Assembly (NCBI RefSeq): GCF_000003815.2
Contig: NC_049993.1
Location: forward strand, 5,547,686-5,611,685
Direction of reading: 5' to 3'
Origin: Branchiostoma floridae
Lineage: Eukaryota; Chordata; Leptocardii; Amphioxiformes; Branchiostomatidae
DNA: 64,000 bases
The notes below the pieces were generated by a model. The model did no database searches. It worked only from the letters and a program-made list of their open reading frames with translations, and was not told the origin of the DNA. The position numbers and the translations under genes were made by a program. This document shows, piece by piece, positions 46,663 through 56,898 of the stretch (positions are counted from its first letter, which is position 1; each line of letters starts with the position of its first letter).

Positions 46663-46861
46663 AAAGCTGCTTTACGTCCAATATGTTTTGAAAATTTGAA
46701 AAGACATCACATTGAATAGGTTCTGGTGTTCGTAATTTAGCATGTCAGAGCCTCTATAGAAATGTGTGAAACTTCTCTCTGTTCATAAATTATTTACCCG
46801 TTTTGAATCATTCCATGTATTTGATTTTGTTCACTTGCAATTAGCAAGGGTATGAATTTGC

Positions 46862-46867
46862 AATAAA
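46862..46867 (+). terminator. polyadenylation signal AATAAA, first TRIM-like gene
   Basis: AATAAA 200 bp after the stop codon on the gene's strand. The second copy has one at a similar distance. Confidence 0.5.
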
Positions 46868-47493
46868 ACATTTCATAACCTATCCAGAAGTAAAATTGAT
46901 ATCTATTATGAACTTTTGTGTGTGTACAGAGAAAAGGATACCTAAATAATCTAAATACTGCATTACATCGCTTATCATATTTTCTTGTATTGGACAATCG
47001 TCCTTATGATTTTTACCACGTGTAAGAGGACGAGTGAGTGAGTGAGTTTTATAAACAACACAGTGCAAAGTGCGATTTGCATAATTTCCATAAAACCTGC
47101 ACATATCATTCAAGTCAAGGAGGTTAGTGTGCTCTGCAACCTGCTGCAGAACATTAGTGTCTAAAATAGACATATGATTAATAAACAAAAATTCAAGAAG
47201 TCAATTTTGTGCTTCCTCTATAGTATAGATATTACCCATAGTGCAAGCCAGTGGTTGTCAGACACACTCTCTGTATTAAATACTGATAGTACCCCTGTCT
47301 TCATTCGGCATTGGATATCATCATAAAGAAATACACTACAGCAAAGTACCCCATTGAGCTCACATGTGTTCTGAAAACAATAGCTAAATTCTAAGCTACG
47401 TAGATTAGCTTATACGGTATTATTATACTGCTACTGCTGATGCTATTGCGCAAAGTAACCGCAGCGGTACATGTTTACAGTCTATGAAAGGCA

Positions 47494-47501
47494 TGACGTC
47501 A
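47494..47501. promoter_or_regulatory. displaced CRE TGACGTCA of the second TRIM-like gene
   Basis: In the paralogue this site lies about 20 bp from the next promoter block. Here the LINE separates it from that block by 3.5 kb. Confidence 0.5.
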
Positions 47502-47729
47502 TCGGAGTTCACAGTTTCGCTAGGTGGCGCCGTCTTCAGGCAGCCGCGGTTTTATCGCTTCGTCAGACTTTGAGTTTTTAGCAATATAATGTGCAATATT
47601 TTCGTTGTAGTGCATGGGGAATGTCTTCGTATGTGTTTCAAGCCAGCACTGTCTGTTTTTAAGGAAGTATAAGCACTTCCTAGTGGTGTTCTACTACCAT
47701 TTCTGGGGACGTTGCATGCAGTTACAACA

Positions 47730-49025
47730 ATGGCGTCCTGGACGAGAACTGTGGTCAACTACTCTACGGATTTCCTGCGGGGACTGAAGTGTGCAGCCCT
47801 TCCAATCGGTCCAGACCTCAAGAACCACATGCTCGGGCTGGGGATCTGGAGACTAAGGAGTAGGGTCAGAGGAAGGAGAGCAGGAAAACTCCATGGCCGT
47901 AAGATTTCCACTGTTATCGGAAATAGACCCTTGTTATGCAAATACCGGCAGTATAGCCAGAAGCGGAATCAGTTCCATACAGTTACATGCAAATCAAGAG
48001 GCACATTCCCCTCATGGCACAGACAGTTGTCGAACATTCCGTTGTCTCAACCAAAACAACAACAGCTCGGTACAGATTCCACGACGGATGTGACTAACAT
48101 CCAGTCTCTACCGTCTCTGTTTTTATGTAATGCGAGGTCCCTCTGCAATAAACTGGATGAGTTCGAACATCGACTCTCTGACACACACACCGATGTTGCC
48201 CTTGTTTCCGAGACTTGGTTCAGTACTTCATCACCTGCAGAGATGACAGATATTGCCAACTTCACAACATTCTCTTGTTCTCGTGAGAATCGATCTGGAG
48301 GTGGAGTGGCTGTCTACGTCAGAGACGAACTCCCAGCGTGCAGACTGGATATCCCGGTGCCAGATGAGCTCGAGTGCATCTGGGTTAAGGTACGTCCTCA
48401 CCGTCTCCCACGTAGTGTATCCTGCCTTGCGATCTGTTCAGTCTACTCACCACCCAACTCTTCTCACGACGACTTACTCGTGGACCATCTAGTGGAAGCT
48501 GTTGACACTCTACAAGTGAAGTACCCTCATGTTGGCGTGATCATCGGCGGCGACTTCAACCGCGTCGACGTGAACAGGCTGTGTCGGGCTCACAACTTGC
48601 GACAAGTCGTTAATCAGGCTACTAGAGGGGAAGCGACGTTAGATCTCCTCATTACAAACCTCAGCGCCCAATACTCAGAACCAAGAGTCTTGGATCCGTT
48701 GACTACGAGTGATCACAACATAATCACATCTCAGGCAAAAGTGAGAAAAGTTTCCAACAAGACAGACAAACGAGTGTGCAGGCCCTTTCGTGACTCTTGT
48801 CTTCGCTCCTTTGGCCAATGGATAACTACTCATTCCTGGTCTGAAGTTTTCTCGGCCCCTACCGCAGTCGAGAAAAGCCGCACTATGCACACAACCCTCC
48901 TGTCCCAAATGAACCGGTTCTTCCCTCTCAAGGTCGTTCGGCTACACCAGCATGACAAACCCTGGGTTACACCGGACATTAAAGCTCTGATCCACCAACG
49001 CCACGGGCTTTCTCAAGTGACCTGA
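47730..49025 (+). CDS. LINE polyprotein, N-terminal extension and APE endonuclease part
   Basis: A basic N-terminal region of about 130 residues is followed by an apurinic-endonuclease domain. Visible motifs are CNARSLCNKLDEF, the catalytic SETWF, GGGVAVYVRDELPA, GGDFNRVD and the C-terminal TSDHNII. The endonuclease nicks target DNA to prime reverse transcription. The frame stops at 49025 because one base is missing near 49012. Homologous sequence continues in another frame. Confidence 0.85.
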   Translation: MASWTRTVVNYSTDFLRGLKCAALPIGPDLKNHMLGLGIWRLRSRVRGRRAGKLHGRKISTVIGNRPLLCKYRQYSQKRNQFHTVTCKSRGTFPSWHRQLSNIPLSQPKQQQLGTDSTTDVTNIQSLPSLFLCNARSLCNKLDEFEHRLSDTHTDVALVSETWFSTSSPAEMTDIANFTTFSCSRENRSGGGVAVYVRDELPACRLDIPVPDELECIWVKVRPHRLPRSVSCLAICSVYSPPNSSHDDLLVDHLVEAVDTLQVKYPHVGVIIGGDFNRVDVNRLCRAHNLRQVVNQATRGEATLDLLITNLSAQYSEPRVLDPLTTSDHNIITSQAKVRKVSNKTDKRVCRPFRDSCLRSFGQWITTHSWSEVFSAPTAVEKSRTMHTTLLSQMNRFFPLKVVRLHQHDKPWVTPDIKALIHQRHGLSQVT

Positions 49026-50779
49026 GGGCTTGGAAACAAATTAGAAACAAGACCCAACGTGTGATCAAGGCAGCCAAAGAGGCACACTACAACTCTAAAG
49101 TTAAAAGACTCAAGAAGGAGGACGCTGCTCAATGGCACAAGGAAATAAAACACATGGCCAACATGACCCGTACCGAACCAGTCATCCACATTGATGGCAT
49201 AGACCCCAGCAACAAACGTGGTGTAGCCAATGAGATCAACACATCTCTTGCCTCAGTGATCCAGTCCCTACCACCATTAGACCCATCACTCCTGCCGTCC
49301 TACCTACCGTCACTCCCAGCACCATCGGTAGAACCATGGGAGGTTTACGACAGACTTTTGAATGTGAAGACGAGAAAGGCCGCAGGGCCTGATGGGATCC
49401 CAGGGAAACTTATCAAAGAATTTGCATGTGAGCTGAGCGCGCCTCTGGCAGATATCCTGAACGTCTCCCTCCATCAGGGTACCGTACCTGAAGAGTGGAA
49501 ACGCGCCGTTGTGGTACCAGTGCCTAAGACGAAACCTCCCTCGGTCAAAGAACTGCGACCTATCTCACTGACGTCTTTGTTAGGCAAAGTTGCCGAAAGC
49601 TTCATCAGTCAATGGGTATTGTCGGACATTAAATCTGAAATCGACCCCCAGCAATTCGGCTGCCTGAAGGGTCGATCCACCACCCATTGTCTGTTAGACC
49701 TTACGAACGACTTGTTCAAGGCCTCCGACCGACCTGGTACCCTGAGCTCCCTGGTGTCCACGGATTACAGTAAAGCCTTCGACCGTGTGAGTCACACCTT
49801 AGCTATTCGCCGTCTGATTGAGTTGGGATTAAGGCCATCTCTCGTCAAATGGATTTCAGATTTCCTCACGAACAGACAACAGTTGGTCCGTTACCACGGA
49901 GCCCTTTCTGAATCTGTTTCTGTAACCTGTGGTCTGCCGCAAGGAACAATTCTTGGCCCCATCATATTCATTGTTTATATAAACAGTGCAGCACGCCAAG
50001 CCCTATCCAAGAGATGGAAGTTTGTAGATGACTTGAACTTGCTGGAAATCAGAAACTCGTCATCACAACCTCCGAGTATCCAAAAGGACTTGACTGACCT
50101 GACCACATGGTCCCAGGAAAGCCAGATGGTGCTCCATCCGGGTAAATGTAAAGTTCTTCATGTCCAGTTCAGCATGAACCCACGCCCTGCTCCCCCGCTC
50201 AAGATCAATGACATTGCTCTAGTGGAAGTTGGAATCATGAGAATACTCGGTCTATACTTACAGTCTGACCTTAAATGGAACGCGCACGTCGACTACACAT
50301 ACAGTAAGGCAAGCCAACGTCTGTTCTTTCTGCGCAGACTGAAACATTTCCACATTTCGAAAGAAGACCTTGTTGCTGTGTACACTTCCTACATTCGTCC
50401 AGTTACCGAGTACGCAGCCCCTGTTTGGCACCCAGGGTTAACCACACAGCAGAGTAACAAGATAGAACGTATCCAGCGCAGAGCGGTACGGATCATCATG
50501 GGACGTGACTACACCAGCTACCGAGATGCGTGTACACAGCTTGGCCTTCCATCTCTTCACTCCAGACGTTCAAATCTGACTCTTATGTTTGCACAATCAC
50601 TCTTAGTGTCTGATCAATTCCGCCACTTCCTACCACCCACAAGAAAGAGCGTCAGTTGTCGACAAACCCGCTCTGCCAACAAACTAGACATTCCCAAGTG
50701 CAGAACTGAACGCTATAAGTCTAGTGCCATTCCGTACATGGTTCGTCTACTCAACTGTCGAAATGCACCCATGCCTTAA
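49022..50779 (+). pseudogene. LINE reverse transcriptase part, shifted frame
   Basis: Continues the LINE polyprotein in the frame opened by the missing base. Motifs run in order: KTRKAAGPDGIPGKL, ELRPISLTSLLGKV, STDYSKAFDRVSH (motif A aspartate), CGLPQGTILGPIIFIVYIN (motif B), FVDDLNLL (the catalytic Y/F-x-DD box), then the thumb region and a C-terminal RRAVRIIMGRDY. The RT core is complete. Only the junction with the endonuclease frame is broken. Confidence 0.85.
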
Positions 50780-51012
50780 TCCTGCTAGTATTGTATGCCT
50801 CTAATTTTCGTTTATGATATTCGCTGGTCGATATCATGTAAATATTTATATTCGCACCTAACTGATTTTACAAGTACTTCTATTTTAATGATTTGCCTTG
50901 TTGGGCATTGACCGAATGCGATTATTTCATTGTGATATTGCAACTGCAATTCAGCCGTTGGGCTGCGAGTGTGGCGATATGTCTTTGTTCAATAAACCAT
51001 TACTACTACAGT

Positions 51013-51578
51013 ACAACGTCTGTCACATGTGTCCTGTACTAAGTGACTCTGCAGTCTACAATGTTTACTATCGCGAGTGACATAAGAAATCGATCATATT
51101 GAAGTATCTATCGACAGTGATGTTCAATTTCTGACATGTCCTGTCAGTATACTGCACTTATAGGACCGATAATTCACTTGAATTAACAAAGGAATGTCCA
51201 AACAATACTGTGACTAACGTTGGACGTGGCAAGATTCATACGAAGCAAGACTGCTAAACGTTCACATGTACAATCGGGTGCGACAAATGTGGAGTGGGGT
51301 CCAAAGTCATTGTTTATCACAGTTCGCCCCCACTCTCAGGTACTTTGTACCCACCCTAAGTACAAATATAGATGATGTGGTCACCTGCGACCAATGGCTG
51401 TCTTTGATGCGATCATGTGATATAGCTAATATCAGCGTACGTCACCGAAACCATGTTCCGAGAACTAGACAGACTCGCTATCGAGTGCGATAGAACCGCT
51501 CAGTCCTAGGTAAAAACGTGAAGAAACGTGTACCCGAGTAGGCTTACGTGGTTACTATAGCTTAAGTCTGAAATCAAG
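51013..51578 (+). promoter_or_regulatory. proximal promoter and leader of the second TRIM-like gene
   Basis: Duplicate of 44227-44700. It extends further, because the stretch 51505-51578 and the first ~70 codons are absent from the first gene. Conserved blocks are listed under the first copy. Confidence 0.7.
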
Positions 51579-53759
51579 ATGGCAAGTAAAATGTCAAGCG
51601 ACGATTTTGACGATCAGTTCCTAACGTGTCCAGTCTGCATGCTGCACTTTCGGGATCCCAGAGTCCTGCCATGTTTGCACACATTTTGTAAGGGTTGTCT
51701 GGAAGAATGGGCCACCAAACAACAGCCGCTGGAGTGTCCAACCTGCCGTACACAGGTCAATCTACCGGACCAAGGTGTGGACGGACTCAGGACCAACTTC
51801 TACATCAACAACCTGCTGGACTTCGCGGCGGCCAAGAAAGGTGCGGAGCCAGGTGTGCCGTGTCAGGTGTGTGAGGGAGGGCGGGGTGACGCCAAGTCGT
51901 GGTGTATAGATTGTGCTGTGTTACTGTGTGAGTCTTGTACGGCCATGCACCGCAAGATTCCAGCTACGAGAGATCATGAACTGGTTCCACAAGAGGTTAT
52001 GAAGGAAAAGAAAGGCGTCGAGCGGTTTCAACGCAAACGGCACTGCCAGAAGCACAAGAACCAAGAACTTGTGTTCTACTGTGAAACCTGTAAAGCTTTA
52101 GTTTGTACGGCATGCACCGTGATCGACCATCGACCGGGCAAAGATCACAATCCGGTAGAAATCGCCACCGTCGCTCAGAAGAAGAAAGAAACGCTGCAAG
52201 AACTATTACAAGAGATCGACCCTCGTCTAAAAGAAATACAGGTATCTATAGAGGAAGTTGACAAGAAAATGTCGAAGTTAGTCCCCTCTAAAGACGCAGC
52301 TACAAAACAGACCAAGGCGTATTTCCACCAACTTGCTGAGCTTCTGCAAAAGCGTGAACAAGAGATTTTGAGCCAGATTGACGAACAGTGTCAGGTCGAC
52401 GGCAAGGCCCTACAGACAAAGAAGGAAGAGATAGAGTTTGAGTTGGCCGGACTGACGAGCGCACAGACGTTCTGTCAACAAGCTGTAGAACACGGAAGTG
52501 ACGTGCACATTCTGGAGGTGGGAAACCAAGTCCAAACAAGGGTAGAAACTCTGCTGGCAAAACAAGTGGACCTGGAGTCCAACTGGAGCGAGTTTCAATT
52601 CATAGAGAACACGACTGTCACGTTTTTTGATGAGAAAGCTAAAAACCTTGGTGGTTTGAAAACAGCCGTCGACGTTTCAAAGTGCAAAGTTGTTGTGAAG
52701 CCGGCAGTCCAGGGGCTTCAGTGCGTTTCTGTATTGACGACAATTAACAAAGAAGGGCGTCCGTGTGTTACAAATAGTAAAGCCGTCACCACCAACATGA
52801 AATACCCGTCTGGAACAAGCCTAACGACGCAACTACAGATGAAACATGGGGGCGTGTGGGAAATCTCGTATGTACCCAAGGTCACGGGCAGTCATAAGTT
52901 AGAGGTCAAGGTATACTCCCAACAGGTGGGAGGAAGTCCGTTTGATGTTACTGTGCAGAGTAGGGATATTCCTGTGTTAACTATCGGTAAGGAGGGTAGT
53001 GGGGTGGGGGAACTTAAGGACCCGACAGGTGTAGCCGTTGATAAGGATGGCAACCTAGCAGTAGTGGAGCAGGTGAACAAGCGTGTTCAGATCTTTGATG
53101 CAAACACAGGCCACTCTTTAAAATATTTTCCCATTGAAGGTGAGTATCCATTCGATATTGCTGTGAAGAGAAATGGACAGTTTATTCTGACGTCGTGGGG
53201 CGAAAATTACGGAGCAAGATACTACTCACAGGAAGGTGAACGTTTGAACACATTTAAGCCTGACTGTATGATACACGCTCTTGGGGTTACAGCTATGGAA
53301 GACGGTCGCATGGTCGTGGCGGGAGGCACTCAAAAGTCTTGTCTCCTTCTAAAGCCTGACGGGAGCCTAATTCGGGAGATCGGTATGGGGCTGCTACAGA
53401 ACCCATGCTTCATAGCAGTGAATGAGTCACATGACCTGCTCCTTGTAACCGATAACAGACTCCATAAAGTGTTTGTGTTTGATCTTGATGGGGAGTTCAA
53501 GTTCAGTTTCGGTGAGGAGGGTCAGGGCGAGGGACAGTTCCAAGGACCTTCAGGTATAACCTTAGACCAGGCAGGCAACATCATCGTAGTGAACTATGAT
53601 GACGGCCGTGTGCAGGTGTTTGGGCCTGATGGGATGTACATACGAACTGTGGCGACAGTTAAGGGAGGAAAACCTTATGGAATCTTGCTAACTCATGACG
53701 GTTACATTGCTGTGGCATGCTACGAGGGACATTGCATCAAACTGTATAGGTACAACTAA
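51579..53759 (+). CDS. TRIM2/3-like E3 ligase: RING, B-boxes, coiled coil, filamin, NHL
   Basis: Encodes 726 residues, intronless. The ATG at 51579 is in AAGATGG. The C3HC4 RING has C17, C20, C32, H34, C37, C40, C53 and C56, all present. B-box 1 is at about 91-131, B-box 2 at about 150-191, a coiled coil at about 195-330, a filamin-type domain around 365-465, and NHL repeats to the end (GVAVDKDGNLAVVEQVNKRVQIFD; GITLDQAGNIIVVNYDDGRVQVFG). This is the complete TRIM2/TRIM3 architecture. Vertebrate relatives are ubiquitin ligases that read substrates or RNA with the NHL propeller. Amphioxus-type genomes have many intronless copies. A polyadenylation signal lies at 53947. Nested in intron 3 of gene D, antisense to it. 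Confidence 0.92.
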   Translation: MASKMSSDDFDDQFLTCPVCMLHFRDPRVLPCLHTFCKGCLEEWATKQQPLECPTCRTQVNLPDQGVDGLRTNFYINNLLDFAAAKKGAEPGVPCQVCEGGRGDAKSWCIDCAVLLCESCTAMHRKIPATRDHELVPQEVMKEKKGVERFQRKRHCQKHKNQELVFYCETCKALVCTACTVIDHRPGKDHNPVEIATVAQKKKETLQELLQEIDPRLKEIQVSIEEVDKKMSKLVPSKDAATKQTKAYFHQLAELLQKREQEILSQIDEQCQVDGKALQTKKEEIEFELAGLTSAQTFCQQAVEHGSDVHILEVGNQVQTRVETLLAKQVDLESNWSEFQFIENTTVTFFDEKAKNLGGLKTAVDVSKCKVVVKPAVQGLQCVSVLTTINKEGRPCVTNSKAVTTNMKYPSGTSLTTQLQMKHGGVWEISYVPKVTGSHKLEVKVYSQQVGGSPFDVTVQSRDIPVLTIGKEGSGVGELKDPTGVAVDKDGNLAVVEQVNKRVQIFDANTGHSLKYFPIEGEYPFDIAVKRNGQFILTSWGENYGARYYSQEGERLNTFKPDCMIHALGVTAMEDGRMVVAGGTQKSCLLLKPDGSLIREIGMGLLQNPCFIAVNESHDLLLVTDNRLHKVFVFDLDGEFKFSFGEEGQGEGQFQGPSGITLDQAGNIIVVNYDDGRVQVFGPDGMYIRTVATVKGGKPYGILLTHDGYIAVACYEGHCIKLYRYN

Positions 53760-53946
53760 TAAGTAATATTTTACAAAGCAACACTTTGAGCACGTTTGGC
53801 ACCCATAACTACAAAGTATGTCATAGTCTTTACATAGCTTGCAGAAATGTATGAGAACTTCATGGTCAAAAATCCTTCAAATGAGCCCTGACCGTCTCAA
53901 TGTTTTGAACAATATTCTCTCTGTACAAGACCTATCAAGAACAAAG

Positions 53947-53952
53947 AATAAA
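53947..53952 (+). terminator. polyadenylation signal AATAAA, second TRIM-like gene
   Basis: AATAAA 190 bp after the stop codon. It lies only ~120 bp from exon 3 of ankyrin gene D on the other strand. Confidence 0.5.
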
Positions 53953-54073
53953 TTCCATTAACCTTTTTTTACTTATCAGCAAACAAAAGAATATAATTTC
54001 AATGTAAATATGGCATTCGTGATTTTATAGATCTCTAGATATTGGAGATAATAGAAGATAATGTCGTTCCCAC

Positions 54074-54226
54074 CTTCAGAAAGCACGTGACAGCACTCCT
54101 GGAAGCCAAGCTTGCGGCCCAGGCCGTACGGCGTCAGTCCCAGGGTGTTGGGCTCACTCGTTCCCAGGTGGAACTTGCCGAGGGCACGGGTCATTGACCG
54201 CACGATGTCGGGATTACCTGACAAAA
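54074..54226 (-). CDS. ankyrin-repeat protein D, exon 3
   Basis: Acceptor chosen at TGTACAG|TTTTGTCAG rather than the nearer GTCAG|GTAAT, because it gives HHAVLSGNPDIV, which aligns gap-free with HYAVAFGNPDIV of gene C. The nearer site would remove three residues from an ankyrin repeat. The donor is GAAG|GTGGGA. 153 bp, phase 1 at both ends. Confidence 0.85.
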
Positions 54227-54593
54227 CTGTACATATTGTGCTTTAACATCTTATCAAGTGATAATAGTATGTAAATGTAGTGAGAAGAGCTTTATAAACA
54301 GAAATAATGAATTTTGTTTACTTGTTGTTTGTACCGGTTTGTTCTGAAAATATCATTTTACTACAATGTGCATGTACAAGGATACCAATAAAATACTTGA
54401 TCTCTTTATTTCATTGTTACTTTGTTTTACTGTCATCAAATGCTTGGGATCACATCAAGCAAGATCAGATAAAACATGTTCGTTAAAATGTACTTGTACC
54501 CGCGCCATATCAGTCGTGGCATTGTGTACTGAAAACACACACAGTAAGATAAAGTAATGTCTGTATGTTTTCGCAAAGAAGAATACTCTTTAC

Positions 54594-54783
54594 CTGCATG
54601 GTGTAATGCAGTGTTGCCGTCCTTGTCCTTGGCGTTCAGGTCAAAGTCGACACACTCAGGCTGTATATACAGCTCCACCAGGCGGCGCCTCCCGGTAAGA
54701 CAGGCGTGCATGAGTGCGTTCCGTCCGGACGGGTCGGCTAGCCCCACGTTCGCCCCACGACTCAGGAGCAGGTGTGCGCAGTG
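54594..54783 (-). CDS. ankyrin-repeat protein D, exon 2
   Basis: Acceptor ATGACAG|CACTGC and donor GCAG|GTAAAG. Encodes HCAHLLLSRGANVGLADPSG and on to GNTALHHA, matching gene C residue for residue in length. 190 bp, entering in phase 0 and leaving in phase 1. Confidence 0.87.
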
Positions 54784-54823
54784 CTGTCATGAAAGTGTCG
54801 TCATTTGTATCTTAGGATACGGT

Positions 54824-55012
54824 CACATTGCCAATTAAAATAAAGCCGGGGACCGGCCAGGCAGTTTTCGGGAACAAAAAGTAGTATAACATACAAAACA
54901 ACAAACGCATAGAACACGAGATTTTTAGTCATCAGCATAATTTGTGTCTATTCCTAGATAAATATTTCCACAAGCATCCCGACCGGGCCCTGGCTTGGAA
55001 ATGTGACCATAG
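54824..55012. repeat. MITE-like element in intron 1 of ankyrin gene D
   Basis: GGTCACATTGCCA plus a CCGGGGACCGGCC block at the left is mirrored by GGGCCCTGG and TTGGAAATGTGACC at the right. A partial relative lies near 41430-41510. Confidence 0.5.
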
Positions 55013-55317
55013 CTTTGTGGGGTATAAACACTTATCTCGAAGCTTTCTTTACAAGCTAGATCTAATACAAAGCCACCTGCCCTACAGATAAACAATATGT
55101 GGGTACTTTTCGAAATCATACAAGCAGTTGAATTATTGCAGACTTAGGGTCAAGCGTTGTATTCTTAGAATTCTAAAATTTGGTTGAAAAAATGTTTTCA
55201 GCCATAAGACGACTGCAGATGTACAGCACATCAGCGTCGACTGTTGCAAAATGTCCTCAATTTACGGAAAGAAACCTGTCGTATGGCTTTTTTTAAAGAG
55301 TAGGATAAGTTTGTTAC

Positions 55318-55464
55318 CTGTCCTCTGGACTCGTCCTCGATATAGCAGCAGAGAATGAGCGGGGTCTGTCCGCGCTCTGTGGCGGTGTCCACGTTGAACC
55401 CGGCCCGCACCAGGAGGTCCAGGTGTCGATAGTTCCCTTTCTCTAGAGCTGCTGCTACTGACAT
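55318..55464 (-). CDS. ankyrin-repeat protein D, exon 1 (gene spans 55464-43187)
   Basis: The ATG at 55464 (GAAATGTCA) gives MSVAAALEKGNYRHLDLLV, aligned with MSLNTALSAGRYRHFRYLL of gene C. The donor is GGACAG|GTAACA, phase 0. The four exons (55464-55318, 54783-54594, 54226-54074, 44034-43187) join to 1338 bp, 445 residues, without a stop. About four ankyrin repeats are encoded by exons 1-3 and the disordered tail by exon 4. Each junction is supported by a canonical site and by collinear alignment with the intronless gene C. Intron 3 is 10.0 kb and holds two TRIM-like genes and a LINE on the plus strand. Confidence 0.87.
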
Positions 55465-56757
55465 TTCCAAACACCAACTCAAAATATTTCAACTTCAATC
55501 AACCTTTCGCAGGCATCATAGTTCATAGAAAATTATAGCACACTGCAAACTTCAAAGAAAATTAAATAATCAGATACTAGTAGTACAATATCGACTTTCC
55601 TCGCTCCACCCAGGTGTAGATGGGTACTGGCTTCGGCTGGGGAGGTAAGGTAAAAGACGGTGGTCCTCTTCTAATACTGCGCCTAGACGCAATGGATAAC
55701 AACCGACTGTACCTATGGCCTGAAAAAGGCTATGGACTACCTTTACCTCACTCTTTACCACACGAGAAAGAGTATCCTGTGACACGACATTGTTTGGATA
55801 CACTCGAAGCAAAGCACATAGATACGGGAAGTCATCATAATACTTTGACAGTCTTTATGCATGATTGATTGATAAGTTGACGTCACTTAAGTTAATCATA
55901 TTTCCGTTAATTGCAATAGGAGACATCTTATATGTATGATATGAGGCACGTTGGTTGTGTGTGAAATATAGCAACAAGAAATTGCAATATTTATCATTCT
56001 CAAGTTCTGATAGTTTTTCGGTGCACTTGTCGCAAGAGTGTATTTGATGAGTATACTTATGTTTGTACTCAAACCCGCGTCCGTTTGCATACGTGAGTGT
56101 CCCATTTCTTGCAACACAACAGTGATATTTATACTCCCTAAGTTTTAATTTCCCTAATGGAGTTAGTACTCAATGGATGGAGGTCTTTGGGGATTCCATG
56201 GTCCTAGAATATAGGATGGAAAGGTCATTTTTCAAAACATACCGTGCTCTGTTTATTACAGCACCTGACCAATGGTCCATTGGCAACGGACGTATTCACA
56301 GGTTGTGGCATAGTGAAATCTTTTATTTATGTATTCCATTACTTTTACATTTACTTTGATACTTGATACTGCACATTTAGGTATATGCTGCAAATAAGCA
56401 CATTTCTCAAACATGTATTTTCTCAATCATTAGATTAAGCGTCCTTGCTACGTATTTTAGTAGTTGATTGATTTACACTTGTTTGAAACTATTTTAAACG
56501 ACTTTTTTTAACGTCGGTGGCTATCCAATAAACTTGTCTGTAGATTCAATGTTTATCCAGGTTTAACCTCCTTGATAAATCAAATGTTTATGTCTACTTC
56601 AGTTTGTTGAAAGAGCTGATTAGATATAACGTTACCAAGCTTATTCTGCACGATTGGACTGACTGGATCATTTGAAGATTGGCATGACACAAGCTTCCTC
56701 TGGTTGCCATGGTAGCCACAGTCACCAGGACAACCCGGGATGGGGGGACTCCCTCTG
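55465..56757. other. intergenic between ankyrin gene D and SLC35E1 (divergent)
   Basis: The two genes are transcribed away from each other, so both promoters should lie here. No other gene supported. A half-palindrome TTAACCTCCTTG near 56564 resembles the 20-bp palindrome elements but lacks the flanking duplication. Confidence 0.5.
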
Positions 56758-56852
56758 CCGACGTCATGATGACATCATGTACCATAACAGGTCACTCGGG
56801 GTCAGCCACGTTGTCGGCTATCCTGAAACCGGATACCCACCGCTCAGCCAAT
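56758..56852 (+). promoter_or_regulatory. likely SLC35E1 core promoter: CRE-like site and CCAAT box
   Basis: GACGTCATGATGACATCATG at 56760 contains two CRE/ATF-like half sites, and AGCCAATCAG at 56846-56855 is a CCAAT box, 50-140 bp before the ATG. No TATA box was seen, which is usual for a housekeeping transporter. Confidence 0.4.
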
Positions 56853-56898
56853 CAGCGGGCCGGATTCTGCTCGCACCTGCGCCGTGAGGGCATCCAAG

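Larger units (their letters stand above)
46663..47510. other. 3' flank of first TRIM-like gene and spacer
   Basis: AATAAA at 46862-46867 is a likely polyadenylation signal. No other gene. The last ~30 bp begin the duplicated promoter of the second TRIM-like gene. Confidence 0.5.
47516..51007 (+). mobile_element. APE-type non-LTR retrotransposon (CR1/L2-like), ~3.5 kb
   Basis: The ends are set by comparison with the empty paralogous site at 44226: ACAGT is duplicated at 47511-47515 and 51008-51012. The 3' end is TTCAATAAACCATTACTACTAC, with a polyadenylation signal and a short TAC repeat. The body encodes an endonuclease and a reverse transcriptase. The copy appears near full length but has one frameshift at about 49012, so it is probably not active. 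It lies in intron 3 of ankyrin gene D and in the promoter of the second TRIM-like gene. Confidence 0.9.

Noticed and set aside
54074-54220. Nearer acceptor GTCAG|GTAAT for exon 3 of ankyrin gene D
   Set aside because: It would delete three residues from an ankyrin repeat relative to gene C. The upstream TACAG site gives a gap-free alignment.
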